Positions 18,830-27,917 of a stretch of DNA of 64,000 nucleotides are shown piece by piece. The position numbers were made by a program, and so were the translations under genes. Numbering within the stretch: position 1 is the first letter of the stretch; each line of letters opens with the position of its first letter. The stretch comes from an uncultured Eubacteriales bacterium (lineage in GTDB: Bacteria; Bacillota; Clostridia; Oscillospirales; CAG-272): NCBI GenBank assembly GCA_934474225.1, contig CAKSLU010000001.1:1-64000 (forward strand). Direction: 5' to 3'. The notes beneath the pieces are model-generated. The model had not been told where the DNA came from. It searched no databases and was given only the letters and a program-made list of their open reading frames with translations.

Positions 18830-20128
18830 ATGGCAAATCAGGCATCGCAGCTTACGGCAATCGTAGGCATCAACTGGGGTGACGAAGGCAAGGGCAGAAT
18901 GGTTGACCTGCTTTCCGAAGACTACGACATCATCATCCGCTATCAGGGCGGCAACAACGCGGGGCATACCGTCGTCAACGACAAGGGCAAGTTTATTCTG
19001 AATCTGCTGCCCTCCGGCATTCTGCGCCCGAACACCGTCAATGTGATGGGCAACGGCATGGTCATTGACCTCGAACATCTCGTGGGCGAAATGCAGCGCC
19101 TCACGGACAAGGGCCTTGAGATCACGCCTGCGCATCTGAAAATCAGCGAAAAAGCCGTCATCTGTATGCCGTATCACAAGATGCTGGACTGCCTCGAAGA
19201 GGATCGCCTCGGCGACGCGAAGTTCGGTTCCACCCGCCGCGGCATCGGCCCGGTCTACGGCGACAAGTACATGAAGAAAATCATCCGCATGTGCGACCTC
19301 TTTGAGTCCGAGGAATACCTGAAGAAGAGACTTGCCGGTATCCTCGAGTGGCGCAATTTGATGATTCACAACGGCTACGGCGCAGAACCTGTGACCACGG
19401 ACGATATGTACGCATGGCTGCGCACCTATGGCGACAAGCTGAAGCCCTATGTCTGCGACACGACTGCATACCTTGCCGACGCCATCAAGAACGGCAAGCG
19501 CATCATGTTTGAGGCACAGCTCGGCGCACTGCGCGACATCGACTTCGGTATCGTGCCGTACACCTCCTCCTCCTCGACCATTGCGGCCTATGCGCCCGTC
19601 GGCGCCGGCATTCCGTTTGCCAAACTGGACGGCGTGATCGGTGTCATGAAGGCATATTCCAGCTGCGTCGGCGAAGGCCCGTTCACCTGCGAAATGTTCG
19701 GTGACGAGGCGCACAAGCTGCGTGAGGCGGGCGGCGAATACGGCGCTGCGACCGGCAGACCGCGCCGTGTCGGCGGCTTTGACATTCCCGCATCCAAGTA
19801 CGGCTGCCTGATGCAGGGCGCAACCGAGATTGCGCTGACCAAGCTGGATGTTCTCTCGTACTTTGACAAGATTCCGGTCTGCGTGGCATATGAGATTGAC
19901 GGTAAGCGCGTGGACAACTTTGTTACGGGTGAGAAACTGAACCATGCAAAGCCGATTTACGAGTATGTGCCGGGCTTCAACTGCGACATTTCGGGGTGCC
20001 GCCGTGCATCGGATCTGCCGAAGGAAGCCTACGACTATATCAAGTATATCGAGAAGGCAGTCGGCGTGCCGGTGACCTATGTGTCGGTCGGCGCAGAGCG
20101 TGACGCTTACATTAAGATGTACGAATGA
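18830..20128 (+). CDS. purA: Adenylosuccinate synthetase
   Basis: A 432-residue GTP-dependent enzyme converting IMP and aspartate to adenylosuccinate. The P-loop region GINWGDEGKGRMVDLL with catalytic Asp is at residues about 11-26, followed by GGNNAGHTVV (catalytic His), the FGSTRRGIGP block and the C-terminal guanine-specificity region. RBS GGAAGGGG lies upstream of ATG 18830. It is the distal gene of purBA. Confidence 0.97.
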   Translation: MANQASQLTAIVGINWGDEGKGRMVDLLSEDYDIIIRYQGGNNAGHTVVNDKGKFILNLLPSGILRPNTVNVMGNGMVIDLEHLVGEMQRLTDKGLEITPAHLKISEKAVICMPYHKMLDCLEEDRLGDAKFGSTRRGIGPVYGDKYMKKIIRMCDLFESEEYLKKRLAGILEWRNLMIHNGYGAEPVTTDDMYAWLRTYGDKLKPYVCDTTAYLADAIKNGKRIMFEAQLGALRDIDFGIVPYTSSSSTIAAYAPVGAGIPFAKLDGVIGVMKAYSSCVGEGPFTCEMFGDEAHKLREAGGEYGAATGRPRRVGGFDIPASKYGCLMQGATEIALTKLDVLSYFDKIPVCVAYEIDGKRVDNFVTGEKLNHAKPIYEYVPGFNCDISGCRRASDLPKEAYDYIKYIEKAVGVPVTYVSVGAERDAYIKMYE

Positions 20129-20135
20129 TATTATT

Positions 20136-20202
20136 CAGTCGAAAATCGAGATTTTCGACTGGGGCAAGGGCGTCCACTCGCGTGCGCTCAGCCGCGCCGC
20201 CC
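20136..20202 (+). repeat. Stem-loop cluster downstream of purA
   Basis: An 11-bp perfect hairpin, CAGTCGAAAAT (20136-20146), loop CGAG, ATTTTCGACTG (20151-20161), with no T-tract. It is followed by an AAGGGCG...CGCCCTT pairing spanning about 20165-20203 with internal GCG-rich stems. Function unknown; possibly mRNA 3'-end stabilising structures or a degenerate repeat. Confidence 0.5.
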
Positions 20203-20252
20203 TTTAAGGAGTAAAAAAGCCTGCAAAGCCGTCTTTTTTACAGAATTTCATT

Positions 20253-20286
20253 AAAAAAGGCGGTTGACGGTTCAACCGCTTTTTTC
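20253..20286 (+). terminator. Rho-independent terminator of purBA
   Basis: AAAAAAGGCGGTTGA (20253-20267), loop CGG, TTCAACCGCTTTTTT (20271-20285): a long stem with one bulged G and a terminal T-tract, between purA and the HAD gene. Confidence 0.85.
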
Positions 20287-20302
20287 GAAGGAAAGGGAAC
20301 TG

Positions 20303-20986
20303 ATGAAATATCGTTTTTTGCTGTTTGACCTCGACAATACGCTGCTGGACTTTGATGCCAACGAGGCGCAGGCACTGCCGCGCGTGTTTGCGACGCATGG
20401 CGTGACGCTCACGCCGGAGATTCGCGCTGTGTTTGATGAAATCAACCATGGGCTGTGGCGGGATTACGAGGCGGGCAAGGTCGAGATTGAAACCGTGCTC
20501 AACACGCGCTTCGCAAAGACCATGCAGCATTTCGGCAGGGAAGCGGACGGCGCGGCGTGGGAGCGCGACTACCGCGTTTTTCTCGGCGACGGACACGAAC
20601 CGATACCGGGCGCGGTGGAGTTGTGCCACACGCTTGCCGCCACGCATACATACGAGATGTATGTGGTGACCAACGGCGTGGCGGCGACGCAGGAAAAGCG
20701 CATGCGCGATGCTGGCATCGAGGATTGCTTCCGTGCGGTGTTCAACTCCGAGAGCATCGGCGCGCAGAAACCGTCGGCGGCATTCTTCGACTATGTATTT
20801 GCGCATATCGACGACTTTGACCGCGCACGCGCGCTGCTCATCGGCGATTCGCCGACGGCGGACATCGCAGGCGGAAAGAATGCCGGACTTGCGACCTGCT
20901 GGTTTGACCGAAAGGGAAGCGGCGCATCGGTACCCGCCGATTACACCATCCGCGCACTTAATGCGCTTTATGAAATTCTGAAATGA
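20303..20986 (+). CDS. YjjG-family HAD nucleotidase
   Basis: A 227-residue HAD-IA hydrolase. Motif I is FDLDNTLLDFDANE near the N-terminus, motif II VVTNGV, motif III lysine in SIGAQKPSAAFF and motif IV LIGDSPTADIAGGKNAG. The DLDNTLLDF opening and length fit YjjG/YfnB, noncanonical pyrimidine nucleotidases that clear damaged nucleotides; other phosphate substrates are possible. ATG 20303 with GGAAAGGG upstream is chosen; an in-frame start at 20264 would begin inside the purA terminator. Confidence 0.85.
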   Translation: MKYRFLLFDLDNTLLDFDANEAQALPRVFATHGVTLTPEIRAVFDEINHGLWRDYEAGKVEIETVLNTRFAKTMQHFGREADGAAWERDYRVFLGDGHEPIPGAVELCHTLAATHTYEMYVVTNGVAATQEKRMRDAGIEDCFRAVFNSESIGAQKPSAAFFDYVFAHIDDFDRARALLIGDSPTADIAGGKNAGLATCWFDRKGSGASVPADYTIRALNALYEILK

Positions 20987-20998
20987 ATCAAAAAAGAA

Positions 20999-21043
20999 GG
21001 CCGCCTTGGGGCACCCTCCGTAAGGAAGGTGCAGCAAGGCGGC
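20999..21043 (-). terminator. Terminator for the AraC/GyrI gene, left border of the AT-rich segment
   Basis: GCCGCCTTG (21000-21008) pairs with CAAGGCGGC (21035-21043), with an inner GCACC/GGTGC stem. Read on the minus strand, the stem is followed by CTTCTTTTTTG, a T-tract, so it terminates the regulator gene; it may also slow plus-strand transcription from the HAD gene. Confidence 0.7.
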
Positions 21044-21055
21044 TCTGTATCTCAA

Positions 21056-21967
21056 TTATTTGATTTTTTCGATTGGCATCCAGATTTGAACGTTGCGTTC
21101 AGATTTAGGTTGCCAATGATAAACTGCAAGTTCGGGTGCATTTTTTAATTGAAATCCCATATCAGGCATCCATTCGGTCAGGATTTGGATTCTCAGATTG
21201 AGGAGATCAAAATAATCGCAAATTGGACTTTTTACATCCTTTGTTTCAAAAATCACATAAGTGCTTTGGGGAATAACGATGTTTTCCAATCCCAAATCTT
21301 CAACAAAATCAACACCGGTAACTGATTTGTTATAAAGATTGTCTCTTTCCCAAGCGTCTAATAAATGACAGTAATAATAGTCATAACCCTCATCTGTGAT
21401 ATTTGTGATAACGCAATGCGCATCAATGTTTCGTGATGCTCCACGAAGAAACCATTGTTTTCCTCTTGTCGTCATGAAAAGTTGTTCTTCTTGCTGCTCT
21501 CTTTCCTTGCCGTAGGGAGCACCGGAAAAATGCTTTTTATACCCTGTTAAAATCATTTCCGGCTTTTCTTCGATTCTGTAATTCATTAGTTTACCGCCTT
21601 CCAAAGATATTTTAAGAACAAGACGGGAAAAGGATTTTAGTTTACTGCCATTCATACGCGCTGACGAAGGTGTTACACCGTGAAATTTTTGAAACGCCTT
21701 AGCGAAGCTGTCCGGACTCTCATAGCCATATTTCATAGCAACATCAATAACTTTTACATCTGTGGTAGCCAATTCGCTTCCTGCAAGCGTTAGTCTTCGA
21801 TTTCGTATATATTCGCCAATCGTAAAACCGCACAAGATGCTAAAGAGCCGTTGAAAATGATATGTTGATGAGAAACTTTGCTCTGCGACAATATCGTAAT
21901 CAATTTCTTCTGTTAAATGTTCTTCGATATAGTCAATAGCGTTTTGTATTCCGGCTATCCAATCCAT
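21056..21967 (-). CDS. AraC-family regulator with GyrI-like effector domain
   Basis: A 303-residue protein starting at ATG 21967, with AAGGAGGG just upstream. The N-terminal AraC DNA-binding domain (about 1-110; AIDYIEEHLTEEIDYDIVAE, YGYESPDSFAKAFQKFHGVTP) precedes a GyrI/BmrR-like ligand domain (about 130-303; NYRIEEKPEMILTGYK). Such proteins respond to small hydrophobic molecules or act in multidrug responses. The gene is visibly AT-rich: bases 21601-21660 contain 22 G+C of 60, against 35 of 60 in 20401-20460. No target gene is adjacent, suggesting horizontal arrival as a single gene. Confidence 0.9.
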   Translation of the reverse strand: MDWIAGIQNAIDYIEEHLTEEIDYDIVAEQSFSSTYHFQRLFSILCGFTIGEYIRNRRLTLAGSELATTDVKVIDVAMKYGYESPDSFAKAFQKFHGVTPSSARMNGSKLKSFSRLVLKISLEGGKLMNYRIEEKPEMILTGYKKHFSGAPYGKEREQQEEQLFMTTRGKQWFLRGASRNIDAHCVITNITDEGYDYYYCHLLDAWERDNLYNKSVTGVDFVEDLGLENIVIPQSTYVIFETKDVKSPICDYFDLLNLRIQILTEWMPDMGFQLKNAPELAVYHWQPKSERNVQIWMPIEKIK

Positions 21968-22077
21968 TGTATCCCTCCTTGTCTGCCAATATTCTATCAA
22001 ACGGTGATTTGATTTTCCCGATAATCTGTGCTAACTACAATCGGGTGTTTCTGTAAAATCCGGCTGATTACAAAGCC

Positions 22078-22115
22078 AAAGGGAGAAGCTACTTCCTTAC
22101 GTAGCCTCTCCCTTT
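22078..22115 (-). terminator. Hairpin downstream of clpX, right border of the AT-rich segment
   Basis: AAAGGGAGAAGCTAC (22078-22092), loop, GTAGCCTCTCCCTTT (22101-22115): a 15-bp stem with one mismatch. It lies 13 bases after the clpX stop on the minus strand. The T-tract is weak on that strand (GGCTTTG) but TTTCTTTTTT follows at a distance on the plus strand. Probable bidirectional end. Confidence 0.65.
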
Positions 22116-22128
22116 GCAACTTTCTTTT

Positions 22129-23391
22129 TTAAGAAACATATTGCGCCTTGCCGTGCTTTTCGACAAGGTCTTTTGTGATGATGACCTTTTTGACGCCCTT
22201 CTCGGAGGGGACATCGTACATCACGGGGAGCATGAATTCTTCCATGATGGAGCGCAGCCCGCGCGCGCCGATGTTGCGTGCAATCGCAAGTTTGGCGATT
22301 GCCTCGCATGCGCCGTCCTCAAATTCCAGCTCCACGCCGTCGAGCGCCAACAGCTTTGTATACTGTTTGATGATTGCATTTTTCGGCTCACGCAGGATAC
22401 GAACCAGCGCCGCTTCGTCGAGATTATCCAGCGCGGTGATGATCGGCAGTCTGCCCACAAGCTCGGGAATCAGCCCGTACTTGACGATGTCATGCGAATT
22501 GACATCCCGGTAGATGCCGCCCGCCGCCTTTTCTTTTTTTGTTTTAATCTCGCCGCCGAACCCGATGGTCTGTCCGCCCTGCCGCTTTTCGATGATCTGG
22601 TCAAGCCCATCAAATGCGCCGCCGCAGATGAACAGAATGTTTTCGGTGTGAATCTGGATGAAGTCCTGGTTCGGATGCTTGCGTCCGCCCTGCGGCGGCA
22701 CATTGGCAACCGTGCCTTCGAGAATCTTGAGCAGCGCCTGCTGTACGCCTTCGCCCGAGACATCGCGCGTGATGGAGCGGTTCTCGCCGCGGCGGGAAAT
22801 CTTGTCGATTTCATCAATATAGATGATGCCTTTTTCGGCGCGCTCCACATTGAAGTCGGCTGCCTGAATCAGGCGGAGCAGGATGTTCTCCACATCCTCG
22901 CCCACATAGCCCGCCTCGGTCAGCGTGGTTGCATCCGCAATCGCGAAGGGAACCTTGAGCGCTTTTGCCAGCGTCTGCGCAAGGAAAGTCTTGCCCACGC
23001 CGGTCGGACCGAGCAGCAGCACATTGCTTTTCTGAATCTCCACATCGTCGGTTTTATTCTCACCGTAGATGAGGCGCTTGTAGTGGTTGTAGACGGCGAC
23101 CGAAAGCACGCGCTTGGCGTCGTCCTGCCCGATGACATACTGGTCGAGTACCGCCTTGATTTCGGCAGGCTTCGGCAGTGTATCAATGGACAAATCCAGC
23201 GTATCTGCGGGTTTGCTCTGCGCAGGAGCTTCCTCGGGATTCATCTCCTCGATGAAGTTTGCACAGGTCATCACGCAGTCGCCGCAGATTGCCGCGCCGC
23301 CAAGCGCGGCGGGAATCAGCAGTTCAACCTCGGTCTCGCTTCTGCCGCAGAACGAGCAGCAGAGTTTTTTGCTTTTGTTGTTTGTCGGCAT
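22129..23391 (-). CDS. clpX: ATP-dependent Clp protease ATP-binding subunit ClpX
   Basis: A 420-residue AAA+ unfoldase. The N-terminal zinc domain has two CxxC pairs ([16 protein letters not shown]), followed by Walker A GPTGVGKT, the pore loop [11 protein letters not shown], Walker [11 protein letters not shown] with [10 protein letters not shown] (the RKH-equivalent region) and the IGFGGEIK ClpP-docking loop region. It unfolds tagged substrates and feeds them to ClpP. clpP lies immediately upstream (16 bases), the standard order. Confidence 0.97.
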   Translation of the reverse strand: MPTNNKSKKLCCSFCGRSETEVELLIPAALGGAAICGDCVMTCANFIEEMNPEEAPAQSKPADTLDLSIDTLPKPAEIKAVLDQYVIGQDDAKRVLSVAVYNHYKRLIYGENKTDDVEIQKSNVLLLGPTGVGKTFLAQTLAKALKVPFAIADATTLTEAGYVGEDVENILLRLIQAADFNVERAEKGIIYIDEIDKISRRGENRSITRDVSGEGVQQALLKILEGTVANVPPQGGRKHPNQDFIQIHTENILFICGGAFDGLDQIIEKRQGGQTIGFGGEIKTKKEKAAGGIYRDVNSHDIVKYGLIPELVGRLPIITALDNLDEAALVRILREPKNAIIKQYTKLLALDGVELEFEDGACEAIAKLAIARNIGARGLRSIMEEFMLPVMYDVPSEKGVKKVIITKDLVEKHGKAQYVS

Positions 23392-23407
23392 TTTAATCCT
23401 CGGCAGT

Positions 23408-23992
23408 TTATGCGTGTTTCTCGATGACCTTGTCGATAAGGCCGTAGGCAGCGGCTTCGGCAGCGCTCATGAAGTTGTCGCGGTCGGTGTCACGCTCGAT
23501 GACTTCGAGCGGCTTGCCGGTGTTGGCTGCCAGAATCTCGTTGAGCTTTTCGCGCGTCTTCAGAATCTGCTCGGCGTGAATCTTGACATCGCTGGCCTGC
23601 CCCTGCGCGCCGCCGAGCGGCTGATGAATCATAATTACGCTGTTGGGCAGGGCAAGGCGCTTGCCCTTTGCGCCTGCGGCAAGCAGAAACGCGCCCATGG
23701 ATGCCGCCATGCCCATGCAGATGGTGGAGACATCGCACTTGATGAAGTTCATCGTATCATAGATGGCAAACCCTGCGGAAACCGAGCCGCCGGGGCTGTT
23801 GATGTACAGCGAAATATCCTTGTCGGGGTCCTGCGCCTCCAGATAAAGCATCTGCGCGACGACGAGCGACGCGGTGGTGTCATTGACCTCGTCGGTCAGC
23901 ATAATGATGCGGTCATTCAAAAGGCGAGAGTAAATATCAAACGAACGCTCGCCGCGGTTGGTCTGCTCAATGACCATTGGTACCAGTGCCAT
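23408..23992 (-). CDS. clpP: ATP-dependent Clp protease proteolytic subunit ClpP
   Basis: A 194-residue serine peptidase. It opens with the expected [20 protein letters not shown], has the catalytic serine in [13 protein letters not shown] and histidine in MIHQPLGG. It assembles as a tetradecamer with ClpX. It is preceded by tig at 70 bases, with a hairpin between, and the tig-clpP-clpX order is conserved in many bacteria. Confidence 0.97.
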   Translation of the reverse strand: MALVPMVIEQTNRGERSFDIYSRLLNDRIIMLTDEVNDTTASLVVAQMLYLEAQDPDKDISLYINSPGGSVSAGFAIYDTMNFIKCDVSTICMGMAASMGAFLLAAGAKGKRLALPNSVIMIHQPLGGAQGQASDVKIHAEQILKTREKLNEILAANTGKPLEVIERDTDRDNFMSAAEAAAYGLIDKVIEKHA

Positions 23993-24023
23993 GAAAATCT
24001 CCTCACTTTCATTTGAGAGTAAT

Positions 24024-24049
24024 ACGGCGGGTAACGATGTACCCGCCGT
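24024..24049 (-). repeat. Hairpin between tig and clpP
   Basis: ACGGCGGGTA (24024-24033), loop ACGATG, TACCCGCCGT (24040-24049): a 10-bp perfect stem without a following T-tract on the minus strand. More likely a processing or mRNA-stability element inside the tig-clpPX transcript than a full terminator. Confidence 0.5.
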
Positions 24050-24061
24050 AAGTTATTCGGT

Positions 24062-25534
24062 TTACTTGCTTTCTTCGCCCGTCTTCTTGGCGGTCTTCTT
24101 TGCAGGTGCCTTCTTTGCGGTGGGCTTTTCTTCGTCCGTCTTCTCGGCAGCCTTCTTGGTGGTGGTCTTCTTTGCCGTCGTCTTCTTTGCAGCAGGCTTT
24201 TCCTCAGCGACTTCCGCGTCTGCCTTGTCAGCCGCAGCAGCCTTCTTGGCCGCCTTCTTGGCAACAACAGCGGCATCCTTCACGAGGTCAAATGCCTTCT
24301 TGACAACGACATCAGCCGCAATGTCTTCGGATGCAATCGCTTCCTTGACCTTGTCAAGCTCTACGCCGTAGCCCTCGGCAATGCGCTTGTACTCTTCTTC
24401 CAGTTCTGCATCGGTTGCAACCAGGTTCTCCAGCTTTGCAATCGCTTCGAGCGCGAGGCGCATCTTGACCTGCTTCTCCGCCTGCGGACGCATCTGCTGA
24501 CGCAGCGTGTCCAGGTTCTGACCCGTATACTTGAAGTAGGTAGAGAGGTCAAGTCCCTGCATCCGGAGACGGTTGTCATAGTCGCGGACGAAATTCTCGG
24601 TTTCGGCGGTGTACATCACCTCGGGAATCTCTGCCTCAACAAGACCAATCAGCGCATCGGTGAGCTGTTCGTCAACTTCGGCGTCGGCAGCCTTTTCGTT
24701 TCTCTCGGCAAGTTTTGCCTTAACATCCGCTTTATATTCATCCAGCGTGTCAAATTCGGAAACATCCTTTGCGAACTCGTCATCCAGTGCGGGCAGCTCC
24801 TCAACCTTCAGGCTGTTCAGCTTGCACTTGAAGACAGCGGGCTTGCCTGCCAGCTCGGTTGCATGGTAGTCAGCGGGGAAGGTGACATTGACATCGAATT
24901 CTTCGCCGACCTTCTTGCCGATAATCTGATCCTCAAAGCCGGGGATGAATGCGCCGGAGCCGAGCTTCAGCGTGTGACCCTCTGCCTTGCCGCCGTCAAA
25001 CTGCTTACCGTCGATGTAACCGTCAAAGTCGATATTGGCGATGTCGTCCTTCTTTGCAGCGCGGTCGGTAATCTCAACCTCGCGGCTGTTGCGGCGGCGT
25101 GCGTTTTCAATCTCTTCCTTGACATCGGCTGCGGTCACGCTCTTGACATCCTTCGTGACCTTGATGCCCTTGTAGTTCTCGATTTTGACTTCCGGCTTGG
25201 TCGTGACCTTTGCGGTCATGGCAACGCCGTTTTCGTCGATAGTGGTAATATCAAATTCAGGCTGACCGATGATGTCGAGCCCGGAAGCTTTGGCTGCTTC
25301 CTCATAAGCCGCGGGCAGGCAGTCGTTAATCGCCTCTTCGTAGAAAACGCCCGTGCCGTACATCTTCTCGATCAGGTGTCTGGGCGCCTTGCCTTTTCTG
25401 AACCCGGGGATGGAGATGTTCTTGACATTCTTGCGGAATGCGCGGTCGTTTGCGGCGTCAAAATCCGCCTTCTCAATCTGAAACTCAATCACATAGGTGT
25501 TGGTTTCTTTCTTTTCGGCTTTCTTAAAGCTCAT
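24062..25534 (-). CDS. tig: Trigger factor with Lys/Ala-rich C-terminal extension
   Basis: A 490-residue ribosome-associated chaperone and prolyl isomerase. The N-terminal ribosome-binding domain contains IPGFRKGKAPRHLIEKMYG, the FKBP-type domain has DIANIDFDGYIDGKQFDGGK and FIPGFEDQIIGKKVGEEFD, and a helical C-terminal domain follows. The last ~60 residues are a low-complexity tail of repeated KKTT, AKK and EEKP units, beyond the usual ~430-residue length. The start MSFKKAEKKE at 25534 is supported by GGAGG eight bases upstream; ATGs at 25540 and 25549 are too close to or before it. Confidence 0.94.
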   Translation of the reverse strand: MSFKKAEKKETNTYVIEFQIEKADFDAANDRAFRKNVKNISIPGFRKGKAPRHLIEKMYGTGVFYEEAINDCLPAAYEEAAKASGLDIIGQPEFDITTIDENGVAMTAKVTTKPEVKIENYKGIKVTKDVKSVTAADVKEEIENARRRNSREVEITDRAAKKDDIANIDFDGYIDGKQFDGGKAEGHTLKLGSGAFIPGFEDQIIGKKVGEEFDVNVTFPADYHATELAGKPAVFKCKLNSLKVEELPALDDEFAKDVSEFDTLDEYKADVKAKLAERNEKAADAEVDEQLTDALIGLVEAEIPEVMYTAETENFVRDYDNRLRMQGLDLSTYFKYTGQNLDTLRQQMRPQAEKQVKMRLALEAIAKLENLVATDAELEEEYKRIAEGYGVELDKVKEAIASEDIAADVVVKKAFDLVKDAAVVAKKAAKKAAAADKADAEVAEEKPAAKKTTAKKTTTKKAAEKTDEEKPTAKKAPAKKTAKKTGEESK

Positions 25535-25576
25535 TTGCATGTCCTCCAAATACTCTTGTAAATCGTGCCACCCCTT

Positions 25577-25605
25577 ATTTTACTTCCTACAATTAATAAA
25601 GTCAA
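25577..25605 (-). promoter_or_regulatory. Sigma-A promoter for tig
   Basis: On the minus strand TTGACT (25605-25600), 17 bases, TAAAAT (25582-25577). It lies in the 116-base gap between the phosphoesterase stop and tig, so tig-clpP-clpX can be transcribed separately from the upstream minus-strand genes. Confidence 0.7.
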
Positions 25606-25650
25606 GAGATTTTTCAAATTATAGGGCGAAAAGGGGCGTTTTTCATACTT

Positions 25651-26391
25651 TCAGGCTTCAACTTCGGGTGGGAAAATCACGCGCGGGATAAAATTCAGGT
25701 AGTCCGCCGCAATGATGGCAAAGTGAATTCCCTCGTAGTCAAAGCAGGGCGGCGCGTCGTACGCGCCGTGGATGTGCCCGAAATAGCACTTTTCAATGCC
25801 GTATTCGTGCAGCAATGCGACAAACGGCTCACATGCCGTCCCGTTCCAAACCGGCGGGAAATGCAGAAAGCACAGAATCGGCTTGCCGCATGCCGCCTGC
25901 AAGGTCTTTGCGGCGTCCAGACTGAGCTTCAGCCGCTGTGCCTCCCGGTTGACCAGCTTGTCAAAGTCGGTGCCCTCGGGAATGCCGGACAGTGTGTCAT
26001 CATAAAACCAGCCGCGTGTGCCGCAGATGATGTAATCCTCAACTTCATAGGCGCAGTTGTACAGGATGCGGATGGTGGAGATGCCGTGCGCCGCGAAGAA
26101 ATCCTCCAGCTTTTTGCGGGTGCTCCACCAGAAGTCGTGATTGCCCTTGCCGATGTATTTTGTGCCGGGCAGGGAATCGATGAACAGAAGGTCGTCGAGC
26201 GCCTCGTCGATGCCGAGCGCCCAGGAAATATCGCCCGGGATGATAACCGAATCCTCCGGCTCGACAATGGCGCGCCAGTTGCGCTCCAGCTTTTCCGTGT
26301 AGCCTTGCCAGCGCCTGCCGAAGACATCCATGGATTTTTCTTTGCCGACACCGAGAGAGAGATGCAGGTCGGCGATGGTATAGAGGGCCAT
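25651..26391 (-). CDS. Calcineurin-like metallophosphoesterase
   Basis: A 246-residue cytoplasmic metallophosphoesterase with all five core blocks visible: IADLHLSLG, IPGDISWAL, GNHDFWW, a FLHFPPVW histidine block and CYFGHIHGAYD. No signal peptide or membrane segment. This subfamily is widespread in Clostridia; its substrate is not known and could be a nucleotide or phosphosugar. It is 23 bases downstream of thrC. Confidence 0.9.
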   Translation of the reverse strand: MALYTIADLHLSLGVGKEKSMDVFGRRWQGYTEKLERNWRAIVEPEDSVIIPGDISWALGIDEALDDLLFIDSLPGTKYIGKGNHDFWWSTRKKLEDFFAAHGISTIRILYNCAYEVEDYIICGTRGWFYDDTLSGIPEGTDFDKLVNREAQRLKLSLDAAKTLQAACGKPILCFLHFPPVWNGTACEPFVALLHEYGIEKCYFGHIHGAYDAPPCFDYEGIHFAIIAADYLNFIPRVIFPPEVEA

Positions 26392-26414
26392 TCTACCTCC
26401 GTATATGTTGTGAA

Positions 26415-27905
26415 TTATTCGGCAAACGACAGGACATCTGCAGGCATGTCGCAGACATCGACGGTCTTGGTGAAGCGCACGGGACGCTTGTCGATTCCGG
26501 CAAGCGGCGCGGGAATCTCCGTGTGCGAATAGGCCGCGAGCGCGTCCAGCGCCGCCAGCTCATCGGCGGCGACCTTGCCGGTCAGCGCGGTGTACACATC
26601 GTTTGCAAACTTGTAGGGGCTTGCCGTCGAAGCGAGCACGATTTTGCGTGTGCCGCCGTGCGCGGCGATGTATTGGCGTGCTGCCGCGAGACCAACTGCC
26701 GTGTGCGTGTCGCAGAGATAATGATGCGCATCAAAGGTTTCGCGGATGGTCGCCTTCGTCAGCTCTTCGTCGCAGAAGTAGCCGAGGAAGCTCTCGTCAA
26801 TCTTTGCCTTTGTCTCGGCATCGACGGTGTATTTGCCGTCCGCCGCGAGCGCGCGCATATAGGCAGCGGTTTTTTCCGCGCCGCTTGTCGTGTAGAGCAG
26901 ACGCTCAAGGTTGCTGGATATCAAAATGTCCATCGAGGGGGACATGGTGGTGTAGAACTTGCGGTTGCGGTCATAGGTGCCGGTTGCAAGAAAATCGGTC
27001 AAAATGTTGTTGCGGTTGGACGCACAGACAAGGCGGCAAATCGGCAGCCCCATCCGCTTGGCGATGTAGGCAGCGAAGATGTTGCCGAAGTTGCCGGTCG
27101 GCACGCAGACATCAATCTCGTCGCCGGGGTTTACCGCGCCCTGCGCCAGCAAATCGCAGTAAGCGGAAACATAGTAGACGATCTGCGGCGCAAGTCTGCC
27201 CCAGTTGATGGAGTTTGCACTGGAAAGGAACACGCCTTTTTCGTCCAGTGCCTTTGCGATGGATGCATCTGCGAAAATCTTCTTCACGCCGGTCTGCGCA
27301 TCGTCAAAGTTGCCGCGAATGGCGCAGACATCGACATTTGCGCCGGTCTGCGTCGCCATTTGCAGTTTTTGCACGCGGCTGACGCCGTCCACGGGGTAGA
27401 AAACCTTGATTTTGATGCGCTCCACATCCCGATAGCCTTCGAGTGCCGCCTTGCCGGTGTCGCCAGAGGTGGCGACGAGAATCATCGCGTCACGCTTCTC
27501 CCAGGTTTTGTCAAGCGCACGGCAGAGCAGGCGGGGCATCAGTTGGAGCGCCATATCCTTGAACGCGCAGGTCGGACCATGCCAAAGCTCAAGCGAATAA
27601 ATGCGGTCGTCCACCTTGACAAGCGGCGCTGCGCCGCCAGGGAACTTCGTCTCGCCGTAGGCGGCTTCACAGTCGCGGCGAAGCTCGTCTTCGGTGTAGT
27701 CGGTGAGGAATTTTTTAAGGATGTGGACAGCCCGGTCAATGTAGGACTCGTCCTTCAGCGCGAGAATCTCCTCCATCGTGAGCATGGGAATCTCCTGCGG
27801 CATAAAGAGACCGCCGTCGGCGGCAAGTCCCTGCTTGATGGCTTGCGCCGCCGAAACGGCATGTTCGCGGTCGGTGCTGCGTGTGCTTGCATACTTCATG
27901 GTCAT
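26415..27905 (-). CDS. thrC: Threonine synthase
   Basis: A 496-residue PLP enzyme converting O-phosphohomoserine to threonine. The N-terminal domain and the PLP-lysine block CAFKDMALQLMPRLLCRAL are typical of the long (E. coli/yeast-like) ThrC class, with VATSGDTGKAALEGYRDV and CVPTGNFGNIFAAYIAKRMG binding phosphate and cofactor. GGGAG is five bases before ATG 27905. No other threonine genes are adjacent. Confidence 0.95.
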   Translation of the reverse strand: MTMKYASTRSTDREHAVSAAQAIKQGLAADGGLFMPQEIPMLTMEEILALKDESYIDRAVHILKKFLTDYTEDELRRDCEAAYGETKFPGGAAPLVKVDDRIYSLELWHGPTCAFKDMALQLMPRLLCRALDKTWEKRDAMILVATSGDTGKAALEGYRDVERIKIKVFYPVDGVSRVQKLQMATQTGANVDVCAIRGNFDDAQTGVKKIFADASIAKALDEKGVFLSSANSINWGRLAPQIVYYVSAYCDLLAQGAVNPGDEIDVCVPTGNFGNIFAAYIAKRMGLPICRLVCASNRNNILTDFLATGTYDRNRKFYTTMSPSMDILISSNLERLLYTTSGAEKTAAYMRALAADGKYTVDAETKAKIDESFLGYFCDEELTKATIRETFDAHHYLCDTHTAVGLAAARQYIAAHGGTRKIVLASTASPYKFANDVYTALTGKVAADELAALDALAAYSHTEIPAPLAGIDKRPVRFTKTVDVCDMPADVLSFAE

Positions 27906-27917
27906 TTTTTCTCCCGG

